NCBI GenBank assembly: GCA_003013855.2 | Contig: ML058528.1 | Location: 124,001-188,000, forward strand | DNA: 64,000 nt | Reading direction: 5' to 3' | Source of the DNA: Liriodendron chinense | Lineage: Eukaryota; Streptophyta; Magnoliopsida; Magnoliales; Magnoliaceae | Part shown: positions 45,570 through 58,382 of the stretch, one piece after another | Layout of the letters: each line of letters starts with the position of its first letter | How positions within the stretch are numbered: position 1 is the first letter of the stretch | Translations under genes and position numbers: made by a program | Notes under the pieces: generated by a model | What the model saw: only the letters and a program-made list of their open reading frames with translations | Told to the model about the DNA's origin: nothing | Databases searched by the model: none

Positions 45570-46088
45570 CGAAATGGCTGCGAAGGCATCTCGCAGGCAT
45601 CTCCTACGCTCGAATCTAGGTGGGGCCCACTGTGATGTTTGTGAGAAATCTACGCCGTCCAACCGTTTTGTGAGATCATTTTAGGCATTGCGACCAAAAA
45701 TGAACTAGATCCAAGACTCAAGTGGACCGCATTAAAGAAAAAAGTTGGTAGGGAAATTCCTACCGTTGAAACCTCTATGGTGTCCACAGTGATGTTTATA
45801 TGCCATCCATACCGTTCATAATGTCATTCCTACTGAGATGAACTGAAAACACAAATATTATCCTGATTCGAAACTTCTGTGGCCCCACGTATATTTCAGC
45901 TGTGGAAGTTCAATCATCACGTTTTTGGCCCACTTGAGTCTTGGATCCAGTTCATTTTTGGTCGCAACACCTAAAATGATTTCACAAAACGGTTGGACGG
46001 TGTAGATTTTTCACAAACATCACGGTGGGCCCCACCTAGATTCCGACCGCAGGAGATGCCTGCGAAAGGCTTTCGCAGGCAATCCGCG
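45570..46088. mobile_element. Hairpin MITE, about 0.5 kb
   Basis: Long inverted arms: gaatctaggtggggcccac ... ccgtccaaccgttttgtgag on the left and their inverse on the right, extending outward to tctcgcaggcatctcct and its inverse. No coding capacity. A weak 8-bp flank similarity (gtttgaca and gtttggta) is the only hint of a target duplication. Confidence 0.7.
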
Positions 46089-46441
46089 TCCGTTTGGTAA
46101 AGTGGAGCCATCTGTTCAGCTCCCTCCGAAAGGACGCTGGATCAAAGACTATAACGTCCACGTTCTGTCATTTCTTTTACTTCTTTATATACTTTAATAA
46201 TTTAATTGATTGTAGCCTTGAAAATGATTTTATCATTAAAATTACAGAACCTGTTGAGCTCCGTCCGAAACGACGCCAGATAAAAGAAAATAAGGTCCAC
46301 GTTCTGTAATTTTTTGCTTCTTCATATACTTTTATTTTATTATTATTATTTTTTAAATTTTGGAGGTTCGAAGGTAAGGTACATGCCATATGGCAATCAC
46401 CAGAACCGCGGATGTGGCATGACGCCCAGTACTCATGATTC
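46089..46441. other. Spacer with a short direct repeat
   Basis: Two related segments (agctccctccgaaaggacg...cacgttctgtcatttcttttacttc near 46118 and gagctccgtccgaaacgacg...ccacgttctgtaatttttt near 46256) form a direct repeat about 140 bases apart. No gene recognised. Confidence 0.5.
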
Positions 46442-46907
46442 GGGAGCAGATTGCCTGTGATAACTCTGTGCCCGGGGCTGTGGGGTCCATAGAAATGTCT
46501 GTGACAAATCCACTACGTCCATATATTTTTAAAGACCAAAATAGGACAGGATTGTAAAATTCAGACAGATCCAAAACTCATGTGGGCCACACCAATAAAA
46601 TAGTGGGAACAGCAACATACACCGTTGAAACCATCCTAGAGCTGACCATGATGTTTATATGCCATCCAAACCGTTAATAGAATATCATCCTAATACAAAA
46701 CTTCGGTCACCGCCAAGTGTTCAATCCAAACCGTTTCGTGTAGTATGTCCCACATGACTTTTAGATCTGCCTTATTTTTAAAATCCTATCCATTGTGGTC
46801 TTTCAAAATAGATGGACGGAGTGGATATGTCACGAACATCTCTATGGGCCCCACACAGCTCCTAGCACAGAGATATTTGTGTGCCGAGTAACAGGCAATC
46901 TGCTCCC
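46442..46907. mobile_element. Hairpin MITE with terminal repeat GGGAGCAGATTGCCTGT
   Basis: The 17-bp terminal repeat is exact at 46442-46458 and inverted at 46891-46907. The arms continue for about 110 bases with moderate identity (tccatagaaatgtctgtgac and its inverse). Related to the 45570 element. No convincing target duplication. Confidence 0.75.
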
Positions 46908-47445
46908 CAGATTTCAGACCAAATCCAAGTTCTAGTGTTGGAACCCAAAACTACATAAACTGAATTGAAAAATCAGATTCCATCTTAAACTTGTTTGGTT
47001 CAAAACTGTTCTGTTTGGTTGAAAACTATGTAATCTAATCGTTGCTTATGGCATGGCCCACTTGATCTTTATATTAGCTTGAGAATTTGACCCCTGGCCT
47101 ATAGTAATCCCGCAAGACAAATGGCCGGGTCGGATGGCAAATAAACATTACAGTGGGCCCTAGGAAGTTTTTAATGGTGGACATTCAATCACCAATGTTT
47201 TCTGTGGTGTGGTCCACTTGAGATTTAGATCTGCCTCATTTTTTGTCTAATGCCCTTAATTGAGCTCACAAAACAGATGGACCGCATGGATATAAAATGC
47301 ATACATCATAGATGTACAATGCATACACCGCCTAGTGGATATATCATGATGCTCACTTTCACCTTTTTTTCCCTTACATAGAAACATCCCCCCATATTGT
47401 TTCCACTAATCCTATTTCCAGCCAATTTAGGTTTACACATGGAAT
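46908..47445. other. Half-MITE sequence and AT-rich flank
   Basis: It contains one arm of the same repeat family around 47050-47330 (gtgggccctaggaag, tggtccacttgagatttag). No gene recognised. Confidence 0.45.
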
Positions 47446-48034
47446 TGTTTAAATATTATATAAAATATTTTAGTTTAAAATAGATTTTAAAAATAATAAG
47501 AAAAACTTGTTTTGTTTTTGTCCCATATCGGATGAGAGAATGGATTTTTACTTCTTTATAAGTAGGGTGTTGTGCACCTTATTTATTTATGGTGAGAGAG
47601 AGGAGTAAGATGGCTTGTGGTTCCAGTGCGAACACCACGCACGCACATGAGCTAAGGTTTGATCTCGGTCTCTGTCTCAATCTCAAGTACGGGCTCGGTG
47701 TGAAGGCATGGGCATGTGAGGCAGTATTGATGTAGGGCGCTAGTAGCGTACTTTGCACTTTGCACATGCGCATCGTGTGGCAGATGGGTCGCGACCTCAC
47801 GGACCGAAGCGAGACTAATGCGAGTCGCGGTGCGACAGAGGCTGAGTAGTGGGTCAGGTGGCTGGGTTCGGAATAAAAGAGGTGCTATGGGTAAGAAGTC
47901 TAATAGAGAGACCTCTTTGCTTTTTATAGAGAGTTGCAGGGCTATTTAGAGGAACTTGTGTAACTGCTCATGCAGTAACAGTCCAAACCATACAGTAACA
48001 GTTGTATGTGACTAGCCCAACAATCAGAAAACGG
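47446..48034 (+). repeat. Truncated 5' LTR of the copia element
   Basis: It starts TGTTTAAATATTATATAAAA and matches 52454-53066 up to the shared gagaaa..ggttag stretch. After that the partner continues as LTR while this copy switches to gag coding sequence. Confidence 0.8.
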
Positions 48035-49342
48035 TTAGATCGGTTCGATGGAACCAATTTCACCAAATGGCAGAATAAAATTAAGTTCCTGATTACGGCG
48101 TTAAAGATATATTATATCTTAGACCCGAACTTGAAGTCGCTGCTTCCAGCAACTGATAAAGACACACCTGAGCAGATCATTGCACGTGTTAAAAGAGAAG
48201 AAAATAATCTGCTGTGTCGATGACACATTCTGAACACGCTATTTGATTGTCTGTATGACCAATACACCAGAACCAAATCTGCCAAAGAAATTTGGACTGC
48301 TCTCGAATTCAAATACAAGGCCGAAGAAGAAGGTACGAACAAATATCTCATAGGTAGTTATTTCGACTACACCATGGTAGATAATAAATCGTTGTTAGTC
48401 CAAATCAAAGAACTACAACTAATTGTTAGCAAAATTAGTGCCCTAAAGATTAATATCCCTGAATCTTTCCAAGTCGGGGTTATAATCACAAAATTGCTCC
48501 TGAGTTAGACAGAATACAGAAAGAAATTGATATATAAAACCAAGGACTATACACTGGAACAAATCCAGAAACATCTCAGAATAAAGGAAGAATTTTAAAA
48601 CCGTGAAAAGAAAAATAAAAACGGAAATTCATCGTCCAAGGTGAAAGTAGTAGAAAGTACCCAAAACAAGAATCCCGAGAAGAACAATTCCCTGAAACCC
48701 AATAAAGGAAAATTTGAGAAACCACTGAAGAAGAACAGAAAGTTCAAAAGCCCTTGCCATGTCTGCGAAAAAATCGGACATTATGCTCGAGTATGCCGAC
48801 TTCGCAAATCAAAGAATGAGACAAGTGCAGTTGAAGAAGACATAGTAGCCATGATCACTGAGGTAAACATGATCCAAGGCAAAGTACCTGGTTTTTGATA
48901 TGATACGGTTATCACAGTCCATGTAAGCTATGACAGGTCAGCCTTTAAAACCTATGAGGACGTGACCAATAGTCAAAAGGTCCAAATGGGTAATGAAGTC
49001 CAATCGAAAGTTGTAGGCAAAGGAACCGTGGAACTAGTCTTTACCTCTAGAAAGAAAGTGGTCTTAACTAATATACTGCACGTCCCAGACATGAGACGAA
49101 ACCTAGTTTCTGGAGATCTTTTGAGAAAACCCGAAATACGGGTAGTATTTGAGTCAGAAAAACTGATTCTGTCGAAGAATGAAAACTTCATTGGTAAGGG
49201 ATATGCTTGTAATGGGATGATTAAATTTTTCTTAAATGAAAGTAGCTATTCTACATATATGATTGAATCTGTAGCATTGTGGCATGGTAGATTAACGCAT
49301 ATAGGTTATAGTACCTTAAATTCATGTCTGAGAATGGTCTGA
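48002..49342 (+). pseudogene. Copia gag and protease remnant
   Basis: One frame carries RFDGTNFTKWQNKIKFL (the copia gag start block), a CCHC zinc knuckle CHVCEKIGHYARVC at 48755-48796, a damaged protease (YDTVITVHVSYDRSAF, where D-S/T-G-A is expected) and the pre-integrase block ALWHGRLTHIGY. Stops interrupt at 48221, about 48507, about 48596 and 48896. The Gag ATG is missing because of the LTR-gag deletion. Confidence 0.8.
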
Positions 49343-50319
49343 TCTCATACATAGATAGTCAAAATAATAAATATGAAGTGTGCATACGGTCCAAATTAAC
49401 AAAGAAATTTTTTCCTAGTGTTGAGAGATCATCTCAAATATTGGACTTAATATACATTGATTATATCTATGAGTTAAATGGTATTCTTATACATGGATAA
49501 AGAAGATACTTTATAACTTTTATCAATGATTGCTCTAGATATGTGTATGTATACCTTCTAAAGAATAGATATGAAGCATTCAGCATGTTCAATGCATATA
49601 AAGCAGAAGTAGAAAATTAACTAAATAAGAAAATAAAAGCTCTTCGTAGCGACAGAGGAGAAGAGTATTTTTCAACAGAGTTCTCCAACTTCTGTGAAGA
49701 ACATAGGATAATACACTAATGCACTGAATCGTACACACCACAACAAAATAGTATAGTTGAACGAAAGAATAGAACCTTAGTAGAGATGGTCAACTCAATG
49801 CTAATACAAGCAAACTTGCCACTGGGACTGAAATGAAGCACTACTAGCAATGTGTCACATCTTAAATAGTGTTCCTTCTAAAAAAGTTTAAGACTTCATC
49901 ATACGAGGTATGAAAAGGTAAAAAACCTAACATAGAATATCTCAAAGTGTAGGGGTATTCGCATATTGTAGAAAGTCTGATCCCAAAAAAATTAAATTAT
50001 GATCCAGAGCTATCAAGTGTGTCTTTGTAGGGTATACACAAAATAGCAAAGCTTATAGACTCCTAACTTAGAGTCTAAAGATGTGGAGTTCTTTGAAAAC
50101 TCACTATCCTTGAAGTCAAAGGATAATGACATGCAAACTCAAAAAGATAAACCCATGGTAAAAGCTCAACAAGATGTTGAAGCTCCAATCAAACCACGTA
50201 GGAGTCAAATGGTAAGAGAAGATAAGAGTCTTGATCCTGAACAGATAGACTCTTAGGGTATCTCTTTTCATCTCATCAAATGAAATAGAGAAAATGTCAT
50301 TAGAAAGATACCTATAGTT
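49343..50319 (+). pseudogene. Copia integrase remnant
   Basis: Recognisable pieces include FINDCSRYVYVYLLKNR, LRSDRGEEYFSTEF and SYTPQQNSIVERKNRTLVEM, the D and E parts of the integrase core. Many stops and shifts. Confidence 0.75.
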
Positions 50320-51105
50320 ATGACTATAGAAGATGATCTGAAAACCTATAGAGAAGTTGTAACTTTTAGAGACTTAGCTTTTTGGAAAGAAGCCATCAAT
50401 GATGAGATGGACTCAGTTATGTCAAACCAAACCTGGGAATTGGTGGATCTACTTCCAGCTTCTAAACCCATAGGGTGTAAGTGGGTATTTAGAAATAAAT
50501 ATCACACTGATTAAATTATTCAAACCTTTAAAGCTAGACTAGTAGCTAAAGGATTCAGACAAAAGGAATGAATATATTATTTTGACACATACTCACCTAT
50601 GGCGAGAATAACATCTATTAGGATTATGTTTGCTTTTAAATCCATACATCACCTGTATATTCGCCAGATGGATGTAAAAACTGCTTTCCTAAATGAAGAC
50701 CTCAACAAAGAAGTATACATGGAACAACCTGAAGGGTTCATTCTACCAGGAAATGAAAAGAAGGTTTATAAACTAATTAAATCATTGTATGGATTAAAAC
50801 AAGTACCTAAACAGTGGCATGAGAAGTTTGATTCTAAAATACTATCTCATGGTTTTATACATAATGTAGCAGAAAAATGCATATATTTCAAAACAAGTAG
50901 TAACTATATAATTGTTATTTGTTTATATGTTGATAATATGTTAATAATAAGTAATAAAATGGAAGGTGTAACTGAAACAAAGAAATTTCTGTCTTCCGTA
51001 TTTAAAATGAAGAATCTTGGACAAGTTGATACCATTTTAGATATTAAAGTAAAAACTCATAGTGGGGTTATGTGCTGTGTCAATCTCATTAAATTGAGAA
51101 AATAA
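50320..51105 (+). pseudogene. Copia reverse transcriptase remnant
   Basis: It contains WELVDLLPASKPIGCKWVF, RQMDVKTAFLNEDLNKEVYM, QPEGFILPG and KSLYGLKQVPKQWHEKFD. The catalytic YVDD is changed to YVDN (50926-50937; GAT to AAT), which would abolish activity. Stops at about 50512 and 50569. Confidence 0.85.
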
Positions 51106-51910
51106 TAAACAAGTTTAAACACTTGAATGTTAAAGAAGCAAAAACCCCATGCGATCCAAGTATCAAGTTAAATGAAATACTGGAAGAACAGTTGCACAAT
51201 TTGAGTATGCTAGTGTTATAGAAAGTCTAATATATGCAATACAATGCAGTAGACCAGACATCGCATGCACTGTGAGTAAACTAAGTAGGTTTACTAGTAA
51301 TCCTAGTATGGAACACTGGAAGGAAATAGGTAGAGTACTTGGTTATTTGAAAGCAACCAGGGACTTAGGGTTATTCTACTCAGAATTTCCAACTATACTG
51401 GAAGAATATACCGATGCAAATTGGATATCGATCGAGTGCAGGGGACAACAAGTCTACTACTGGGTGGGTTTTCACCCTAGGAGATGCAGCTATATCTAGG
51501 AGATTCAAGAAACAAACTTACATAATTCACTCAACTATGGAGTCTGAGTTCATAGCCTTTACTGCAATAGGTAAAGAGGTTGTGTGGCTTAGGGATCTTC
51601 TTTTAGAAATTTCATTCCATGCGAAGCCGATACCAGCTGTTTCGCTATATTGCGATAGTTAAGCCACATTAGCTAGAGCCTATAGCAGGACATATAATGA
51701 AAAATTCAGACATATAAGTTTGTGACATGACTATGTAAGACAACTGATTGAAGATGAAATCATTATAATCTCTTACGTAAAGTGAAGTAATAACTTAGCT
51801 AATCCTTTTACTAAATCTCTAACGAGAGAGATAGTAAGGACAACATCCAGAGAGATGGGGTTGAAACTCTTTTCAAAATATTTCACCAATGATGGAAACC
51901 CAACCTAAAA
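51106..51910 (+). pseudogene. Copia RNase H remnant
   Basis: The usual copia C-terminal blocks are present in shifted frames: SKLSRFTSNPSMEHWKEIGR, the YTDANW RNase H D, STTGWVFTLG, MESEFIAFTAIGKEVVWLRD and NNLANPFTKSL. A frameshift lies near 51440 and stops near 51660 and 51722. Confidence 0.8.
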
Positions 51911-52453
51911 TTAGAAAATCTCTGAATATGGGTTCAATGGATAAAAATAAGTCACTAATACGTGAAAAGTTTCAGCACTAAATTATATATATACCTCATC
52001 CAGGATTAAAGTGTTGACCGTTGCAGATAGAGAGTTGAGTCTTAAAAACTCCTAATGTACTCCGGTCTTAAGGAGAAGTGTCTGAAGGTAACAGAGACAC
52101 TGGAAGGACTTCACCTATATGAACATAGACATGATGTCGCCTCTCATGAGAATGAGAGTTTTTTCTCGGGATCGTTCATGAAACAAGATAAGCACAAGGC
52201 CATTAAATATGCTGAGCAAGAATTTTGGGAACTCAAATAACACTAAGAAAGTATATGTGTAGTATTTCCAATCCTGTTATTTAAAAATAACTGGTTCAAA
52301 GCTGCGGCTACCAGTAATTTCGATAGGTCTTTGAATTACTTACACTAATGAAGGATTCAAATCGAAAGATATCTTTCTTTACACATATGATCAGTTTGTA
52401 CTCTAGCAGATGTCTTTTTTCATTTTAAAATTATTTTCAACTAAGTGGGGGAT

Positions 52454-53504
52454 TGCTCAAATATTATATAAAATATTTTGGTTTAAAATAGTTTTAAAAA
52501 TAATAAGAAAAACTTGTTTTGTTTTTGTCCCATATCGAATGAGAGAAGGGATTTTTACTTCTTTATAAGTAAGGTGTTATGCATCTTACTTATTTATGAT
52601 GAGAGAGAGGAGTATGGTGGCTTGCAGTTCCAGTGCGAAGCACTAGAACACAGCGCACGCACACGGGCATGGGCTCGGGTTCGATCTCGGTCTCGGTCTT
52701 GGTCACCGGGACTTGTACGGGCTCGGTGCTAGGGCATGGGCATGTGAGGCAGTGTGGATGTAGAGGCGTTAGTAGCGCACTTTGCACTTTGCACGTGCTC
52801 ATCGTGTCGCAGATGGGTCGCGACCTCACGGACCAAAGCGAGACTGGTACGAGTCGCGATCCAATAGAGGCTAAGCAGTGGGTCAGGTAGCTGGGTTCGG
52901 AACAGAGGAGGTGCTATTGGTAAGGGGTCTGATAGAGAGACCTCTCTACTTTTTATAAAAAGCTGCAGGGCTATTTAGAGGGACTTGTGTAACTACTCAT
53001 GCAGTAACAGTCCAGACCATGTAGTAACAGCTGCATGTGGCTAACCCAACAGTCAGAAAATGGTTAGCCACTGAATCTAAACAGCCAGCATGCAGGTGTA
53101 ACTCCCACATGCACAACGGTCAGAAACTGCCAAAAAACGGCTAGTTTCTCCCAACGGCAAAAAATGACTAGTGTCATTATGACTCTGGACCAAAACTGCC
53201 AGCCACCCTAACCTATATAAAATGGACATGGTCTGGTTCATTTCACAACAATCACAACCATCTCAAGTCTTCTACTGAACCAACACCTCTCTAGCCTCAC
53301 GGTTTGGTTCTTACGAACCTAGCCACTAAGACCAGAGAAGTGGTCTACTCGTTACAGAACAACGCCAAACTCTTTTCTTTCTTTTTTCTATTCTGCCAGA
53401 GATTGTATAAAGAGTTCCAGTAGTGGTCTCTTCATTTTTATTGAACGCAGAACCCCATAAGGCTCGTCATATTCTGGAAGCAATCCGCCTACAACCTGAT
53501 AGCA
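52454..53504 (+). repeat. 3' LTR of the copia element
   Basis: It starts TGCTCAAATATTATATAAAA after the polypurine tract. The first 613 bases match the 5' LTR; the rest, including a TATATAAA at 53214-53221, has no partner because the 5' LTR is deleted there. The end at a CA near 53504 is a guess. Confidence 0.7.
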
Positions 53505-54231
53505 GACTCAAAGTATTTTGAGTATGGGCGAATTATGCTTTGAGGACAGTGTGTTTTTCACGTGCTTCAGCCTGGCCTTTAAATTTATTTTTTTAATTTT
53601 ATTTATTTTTATTTTGGAGATCAAATTCTCAAAAGAATCCTGTTTGGCTGAAACTTACTGCCAAACACACCAGTTAAACTTGGATTATGCTGGAATCCAT
53701 ATTTTAAGATGGAAACAATTTGGAGATGCCAACCAAACAGGCCCTTTGGATCCATCTTGCCTCGCTGCTTATTTGGGCGGACATGCTGAGTGGCCCGATG
53801 ATCAGATACATCCATATCTGTGAAGAGAACACGTGCATGATCTGGATCTGATGATGATGCAAGATAAATGAACATTTAATTGAAATCAAACAACAGCCCA
53901 CGTTTAATTTTCGCTTGTGGCCATCCAATGGATCAGATTAAAAATCGTAAAAATACACCAATCCAAGGGTTATGTTGTCCACTTCAAAATATATGATTTT
54001 TGTGTAATTATAAAATCAAAGGTTAATATCATCTTTTAAGTGTGACTATATATTAGCATGGTATCTGGAGCATGGACGGTTCAAATCATCAGATCATATC
54101 CGTAAATGGTTCCCTGCATGTGGCGACATATGCTGGTTTTGAGTCGCGACGGATGGAAAAACCAAATCCTATGACAAATATAGGAAGGTTAGAACGCAAA
54201 ACTCTCAAGTCTCACCCCATCGACGACAAAG
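53505..54231. other. Upstream region of the receptor kinase
   Basis: No gene recognised. A plus-strand AT-rich segment near 54045 (tatatattag) is a possible weak TATA region for the kinase gene. Short ORFs on both strands overlap and lack family features. Confidence 0.4.
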
Positions 54232-56939
54232 ATGGAGCTTGGACTTGTACATGTAAGGGCATTTTGGTCATTACTCCTCCATGCATTCCTTCTGGCGTGC
54301 ATGAACTGCAAAGTAATCGGGTCCCCCGCCTTAGGAAACGAGACGGATCCACTCGCCTTGATTGCATTCAAGGATCAGATATCCTACAATCCTTTTTTCA
54401 GCTCATGGAACGATTCCCTCCATTTCTGCAAATGGGAAGGAGTCACATGCAGTCGCCGGCATCCTCAAAGGGTCACCACCTTGAATCTTGGGTCCCATGG
54501 ATTGGTAGGGCCCATATCACCTCACCTGGCAAACCTTACCTTCCTCAGGAGTATCAACCTCTCGAGCAACGGCTTCCATGGCAAAATCCCACGTGAAATC
54601 GGCCGGCTCTACCGGCTTCTGTATCTTGATCTGAGTGACAATGGGTTGCAAGGAAGAATCCCCAACAACCTCTCCCACTGTTTGGAAATCAGATCCATCC
54701 TTCTACATCGTAACAAGCTCATGGGAAGAATTCCCGTCGAGCTTAGCTCTCTGTCAAAGCTCATGTGGTTGAATCTTAGCCGTAACAATCTCATTGGCAC
54801 CATCCCGGCACTACTCGGGAATCTCTCCTCTCTTGTTTATCTCAATCTAATCTGGAACATTTTGGAAGGAAGCATTCCAGATGAGCTAGGACAGCTGGTG
54901 AAGTTGGAAACTCTTGCCATCGCTTCAAATAAACTGTTGGGTCTGATCCCGCTCTCTCTTTACAACCTCTCATCCATCGTTCTTTTCTCTGTGGCAAATA
55001 ACCGACTTCACGGAAACCTTCCAGCCAATCTAGGTCTCACCCTTCCTAATCTCAAACGTCTTTTACTTGGAGCTGGAGGAAATGCATTCGCAGGACCAAT
55101 ACCAATTTCATTACCCAATGCTTCAGGACTTTCTATGGTTGATTTTTCTTTTAATAGTTTTAGTGGACCTGTGCCGGGGAATTTGGCAAGACTGGACCAG
55201 CTCCATACCCTAAATCTACCTGATAATCAGCTTGGAGGCAGTGAAGGAGAAGATGACTTGAGTTTCCTCACTTCTTCGACGAATTGTACCCGTTTGGAAT
55301 CGTTAGATCTAAGTTACAATAATCTTAGAGGAACACTGCCGGCCTCGATCGTCAATCTCTCCACCCACCTAACCCTACTAGCGTTAGGAAGAAGCCCGAT
55401 ATCTGGAAGCATCCCAACAGATATTAGCAATCTCTTCAACTTGAATACTTTAGCAATGTCATGGGTACCATTCCTATTGATGTTGGGAAGCTTCTAAATT
55501 TGGAGGGCTTGTTTTTGTAAAGGAACAGACTTTCAGGACAAATCCCTCCCTCCATTGGAAACATCACTCGCTTGAAAATCGATTGCAGGGAAGTATCCCT
55601 TTGAGTCTTGGAGAGTGTCGTCATCTTCAAGCATTAGAACTTCATGCAAACAAGTTGAGCAGTACTATTCCAAAACAAGTACTCAATATTCCTTCGCTGG
55701 TCACGCTTTATATAAATGGGAATTCTTTGGTTGGATCTCTACCTTCGGAAGTTGGTAACTCGAAACAATGTTGCTCACAACAAATTGAGTACTGGTGAAA
55801 TTCCGAGCACGCTAGGCAATTGTTGGAGCCTGGAAACTCTTAATTTGAGCAATAACTTATTTCAGGAATCCATTCCTCCATCTTTGAACAACTTAAAAAG
55901 TATTCTACTGCTAGATCTTTCACATAATAACTTGTCTGGGCCTATTCCAGTAGCTCTGGAGAAATTTCTATTTCTGGAATACATGGATTTTTCATCCAAT
56001 GATCTTGACGGCGAAGTCCCAAATCAAGGGGTTTTCAAAAATTTGAGCGCATTTTCAGTTCTTGGAAACAATAAGCTTTGTGGAGGTATACCACAATTAC
56101 GGCTGCCAGCATGCCCAAAGAAAGCTTCTAAGAAACATGAAAGGTCTGCTTCTCCAAGAGTAATATTCTCTGTGGTCGGTGCAGTTTTAGGTCTGATTCT
56201 TTTATCATCTCTCTTTGCTATTCTTTATCGGGCGAGAAGAAAGGCCAACAAGAAGCCTTTGCCTGTGTCTTTCACGGAGGGCCAATTTTTAAATGTTTCT
56301 TATGCGGATCTCTCTAAAGCGACTGATGGGTTCTCTTCGGACAATTTGATTGCTGTGGGAGGTTATGGTTCTGTATACAAAGGAATTCTAGATCACGATG
56401 AAACAGTTGTTGAGGTGAAAGTTCTCAGTCTTCAACAACGAGGAGCTTCAAGGATTTTGCTTGCCGAATGTGAAGCCTTGAGAAATATATGCCATCGGAA
56501 TCTAGTTAAAATCATTACTGCTTGCTCAAGCATTGATTTTAAAGGCAATGATTTCAAAGCTCTAGTGTTTGAGTACATGCCTAATGGGAGTCTAGAGAAG
56601 TGGTTGCATCCAAATGTACATGGGCAGCAAGAGCTCCCGAGCTTGAACCTTCTTCAAAGGCTAGATATAGCCATTGATGTCGCGTCTGCATTGGAGTATC
56701 TTCATCACCATTGCGGCACTGTGGTCGTTCATCGTGATCTAAAACCAAGCAATGTTCTACTGGATGATGATATGTGTGCCCACGTGGGTGATTTCGGATT
56801 AGCAAGGTTTCTTTCAAATGCTGCCAGTAATACCTCTCAAGATCAAACCAGCTCAACCGGTAGCAAGGGATCTGTTGGTTATATTCCCCCAGGTAACAAA
56901 TTCATTGTTTTTCTTTCTTCTTTTTTCCTTTCTTAAATG

Positions 56940-57416
56940 TTTAGCAAAAGTTTTTTTCTTTTTTAAAGCAAAAATGTTATTTATCTAACAGATAACAACA
57001 AAAAACAAAAGAGAAAAGAGAAAAAAGAAAAACAAACCAGAAGAAAAGCAAAGATATACCACAAAAGAAAAACTAAAGCTTGAGGAAAAAGAAATGAAAA
57101 CCCAGAACACTGATCCCCTAACAATGCAATTAAGGAGCTCAATCTCTAAAGCAAACTAAAACCCTCAAGAACATTCCCACTATGGACACTACACTATTCA
57201 TAAAGCAACGGTTATTTCTTTTTACCCATAAGGCCGAAAACACCGCAAGAAGATTAACATGCCACTTTCTTTTCTCAACTACTCCCCGAGCTTCCCCATG
57301 CCAATTACTCAGGAGAGCTTCCATGGAACTTGGCATAGCCCAAGAAACTCCAGTTAAACGCAGAACACTCTACCAAATATCTGCAGGAAATGTCCTTCGG
57401 TTTAGCAAAAGTTCTT
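56940..57416 (-). mobile_element. 5'-truncated LINE fragment in the kinase intron
   Basis: The stretch is bounded by a direct repeat tttagcaaaagtt (56940-56952 and 57401-57413). A T run at 56951-56964 is a poly-A tail on the minus strand. The minus-strand frame 57336-57139 reads WHVNLLAVFSALWVKRNNRC, like the W..IW.ERN.R block at the C-end of plant LINE reverse transcriptases. Size about 450 bases. Confidence 0.7.
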
Positions 57417-58034
57417 AAATATAAAGCTTGAATTGCCCCTTCTTTTTATTTCTTGTGTGGATGCTATTGTTTTTTTATGTGAACACGTATGTGTGTGTTT
57501 TGATGCTATTGTTGTTACAATTGCTGCCATAAGAATACACAAGAAAGAACAATCAGGTACTCCCAAAGTACCATAAGTTATGATGCTCCTAGCTGCTTCG
57601 AGCCAAGGGGCAATCCAATTCATCAATCCGAACTTGCCATTATGTCGATCACACATTTCACAATATGCCATGTAAAAATCACACAATTGGATGAGTCTAA
57701 ACATCCGATCAGTAGCCTGTCAAATGGACTGTCAAGATCATTTATGCAAAAATAGTGTCAGTAAAAAACTTTGGCCACCTATTTGTCGTAGCCCATCTTG
57801 GGCAACCCTAACCATCCCATCCATGTCTTCTAAATTAATATGCATGGCTTAGAAAACAAGGTCAACATATAGACACAGGCGAATCATCCAATCATTGGGA
57901 TTTTTTTACAGTAGCCAATGAAATAGTTAGAAGACCTAATGGACAGTCCGGATCACTCTATTAGACTATCCAAGTGTCTCAATGCAACTAGGACCACCAT
58001 TGCTCTGACAGCACTGAATCATTTCACAGTGAAA

Positions 58035-58225
58035 GGGCCCAGTTTAGTAGCCACTGGAAAATGAGTTCATCTCATTTTTGTTAGTATTAGTTATGTACTC
58101 AAGATTACATTAATTGTTGGATAGTAGGATTATTTTTAAACGCTTCCGAAATAATTTCTCTTATGCATAATTACGGTTGGCTAAATTGAGATGAACTCAT
58201 TTTTCAGTGGCTACCTAACACGGCC
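58035..58225. mobile_element. Small MITE in the kinase intron
   Basis: Inverted ends of about 45 bases: gtagccactggaaaatgagt then tcatctcattttt on the left and its inverse (gagatgaactcatttttcag then tggctacc) on the right. 191 bases, no coding. Target duplication unclear. Confidence 0.65.
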
Positions 58226-58382
58226 TAAAACTCTCAAAAATAACAGATTGTGAAAGTTATATTTCCTTTACTGCCACTAAACCAACCCTGCAATGGTAAC
58301 TCAAACCACAGAAATAACCTATCATATAACTCAAACCACAAAAAATAACAATAAGCCAAATAAATACAACAAACCATAGCCT

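Larger units (their letters stand above)
47446..53504 (+). mobile_element. Decayed Ty1/copia retrotransposon, plus strand
   Basis: Direct repeats 47446-48034 and 52454-53066 are LTR sequences. A polypurine tract (aagtgggggat) precedes the second. Between them lie gag, protease, integrase, RT and RNase H remnants in copia order. The first LTR is shorter and runs directly into gag codons, so a deletion has removed its end, the primer site and the start of gag. The right LTR continues to about 53504; its exact end and target duplication were not found. Confidence 0.85.

Noticed and set aside
47441..53695. Target duplication 'ggaat' for the plus-strand copia element
   Set aside because: The only downstream ggaat near the expected end is not preceded by CA; the right LTR end is unresolved.
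54072..54596. 174-codon plus-strand ORF overlapping the kinase start
   Set aside because: Different frame from the LRR kinase; no signal peptide or LRR pattern, while the 54232 frame shows both.
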